NCBI GenBank assembly: GCA_030619365.1
Contig: JAUXBQ010000001.1
Span: 1 to 42,716, forward strand
Source: a candidate division FCPU426 bacterium
GTDB taxonomy: Bacteria > Oederibacteriota > JAAXVQ01 > JAUVAV01
Length of the DNA stretch: 42,716 nucleotides
Direction of reading: 5' to 3'
In this document: piece by piece, positions 41,921 through 42,716 of the stretch
Layout: each line of letters opens with the position of its first letter
Numbering within the stretch: the first letter of the stretch is position 1
Made by a program: the position numbers and the translations under genes
The notes under the pieces: generated by a model
The model's database searches: none
The model's input: only the letters and a program-made list of their open reading frames with translations
What the model was told of the DNA's origin: nothing

Positions 41921-42716
41921 TTATGATTTTCGGCCAAGGTCGTTCAGCCCCAGCACGTCCGCCATGTGGTAGAACCCGGCCGGCCGGGCCTGGACCCAGG
42001 CCACGGCCCGGGCCGCGCCGCGGGCAAAGGTGTCCCGGGTGTGGGCCTGGTGCCGCAATTCCAACCGCTCGCCTTCGCCGGCGAACAGGACCAGATGATC
42101 CCCGGTAATGTCTCCGGCCCGGATGGCGTGCACGCCGACCTCCCCCGCGGGCCGGGCGCCAAGCATTCCCTGGCGTCCATGTTTGGCGCTGGTCTTGTCA
42201 TTCAGACCCTTGCCCTGGCAAATCGCCTCGAGCAGCGTGAGGGCCGTGCCCGAGGGCGCGTCCTTCTTCTGGTTGTGATGGCTCTCAATGATCTCGGCGT
42301 CATAGGCCTCACCCAGCACTGTTGCGGCCTGGCGCGCCAGGGCCCACAGCAGGTTGATGCCCGTGGAATAATTGGTCGCGTAAACAACACCGATCCGCTC
42401 CGCGGCTTGGCGCAATCCGGCCAGCTGCTGTTCGGAAAGACCCGTGGTGCCGATCACCAGCGCGCATCCGGCTTCAGCCGCCTGGGCAGCCAAAGCCGCG
42501 GTGGCTTCGGGCGTGGTAAAATCGATGACCACCTGGCAGGCCTTAAGGTCCGCCTGGCCCGCTTCACGGATCTGCACGCCCAGGGTCGCCTGCCCGGATA
42601 CCGTGCCCGCATCCTGCCCCACGGCCGGGTTGCCCTTTACGTCCCAGGCCGCGGCCAGGGTCAACTGGGGATGGCTGGCCACTGCCCGGACCAGTGCTTG
42701 TCCCATTGTTCCGGCC
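41921..42716 (-). CDS. dapB: 4-hydroxy-tetrahydrodipicolinate reductase, start cut by window edge
   Basis: DapB reduces the dihydrodipicolinate precursor with NAD(P)H in lysine synthesis. The frame continues past the ATG at 42706 to the window end as AGTMGQALVRAV, the end of the nucleotide-binding GxxGxMG loop, so the true start lies outside. The catalytic block is ESHHNQKKDAPSGTAL, and IDFTTPEA, IGTTGLSEQQ, YATNYSTGINLLW and HTRDTFARGA match the family. The stop at 41921 is followed on the minus strand by an A-rich run. Confidence 0.95.
   Translation of the reverse strand, partial: AGTMGQALVRAVASHPQLTLAAAWDVKGNPAVGQDAGTVSGQATLGVQIREAGQADLKACQVVIDFTTPEATAALAAQAAEAGCALVIGTTGLSEQQLAGLRQAAERIGVVYATNYSTGINLLWALARQAATVLGEAYDAEIIESHHNQKKDAPSGTALTLLEAICQGKGLNDKTSAKHGRQGMLGARPAGEVGVHAIRAGDITGDHLVLFAGEGERLELRHQAHTRDTFARGAARAVAWVQARPAGFYHMADVLGLNDLGRKS

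Overview
This is a GC-rich bacterial chromosome segment (about 60% GC over most of its length). Genes are packed almost entirely on the minus strand, with many 1-4 base overlaps, GTG/TTG starts and good Shine-Dalgarno (SD) sites. The gene set points to an uncultured, probably anaerobic Gram-negative-type bacterium: sigma-54, HPr kinase, a mannose-family PTS, DapL-type lysine synthesis, NadX/NadA NAD synthesis, a DUF116 protein and a ferredoxin. I cannot name the phylum from the sequence.

Layout. (1) 1-5045 is an AT-rich island, clearly lower in GC than the rest: a type III restriction-modification cassette read mod, res, a 92-codon gene broken by an in-frame TAG, then a two-helix membrane protein that runs off the left edge. 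(2) 5208-18125 is one long minus-strand cluster in transcription order: rpoN, hpf, ptsN-like IIA, hprK, a lone RapZ C-terminal domain, yvcK, mannose-type PTS IIA/IIB/IIC/IID, HPr, enzyme I, galU, a WecG/TagA glycosyltransferase and a sigma-54 activator with a degenerate receiver. A consensus sigma-70 promoter (-35 TTGACA, 17-base spacer, -10 TATAAT) precedes rpoN. (3) 18278-21239 carries a metallophosphoesterase, a small ferredoxin, a DUF116 protein and a CcdA-like membrane protein. (4) 21306-25018 is a divergent partner-switching module: a STAS/beta-domain/zinc-ribbon/HATPase fusion on the minus strand, and a STAS protein plus a membrane HAMP-SpoIIE phosphatase on the plus strand. (5) 25076-36952 holds a small winged-helix-like protein, uvrA, a flavin oxidoreductase, mnmA, a membrane-anchored Ntn-hydrolase-like protein, nfo, a degenerate N-formylglutamate amidohydrolase relative, nadX and nadA. 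(6) 36949-42716 is a cofactor and amino-acid operon: dapB (cut by the right edge), a hypothetical, dapL, folK, a deoxynucleoside kinase, panB, panC and panD, running into nadA.

How the parts fit. The PTS cluster has all phosphotransfer parts and the HPr Ser46 kinase, but no sugar catabolic gene, so it may be largely regulatory and linked to envelope precursors through YvcK, GalU and WecG. The aspartate-derived pathways (DapB/DapL, PanD, NadX/NadA) are co-transcribed or adjacent, which suggests shared control of aspartate use.

The most unusual content is non-coding. The window holds several families of long palindromes. Two elements (19489-19606 and 31123-31244) have 32-bp self-complementary arms of unrelated sequence around a related core. 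A second family shares a core of 41-43 bases at 33042-33084, 34428-34468 and 35901-35941; two copies lie in frame inside protein genes, and one is intergenic.
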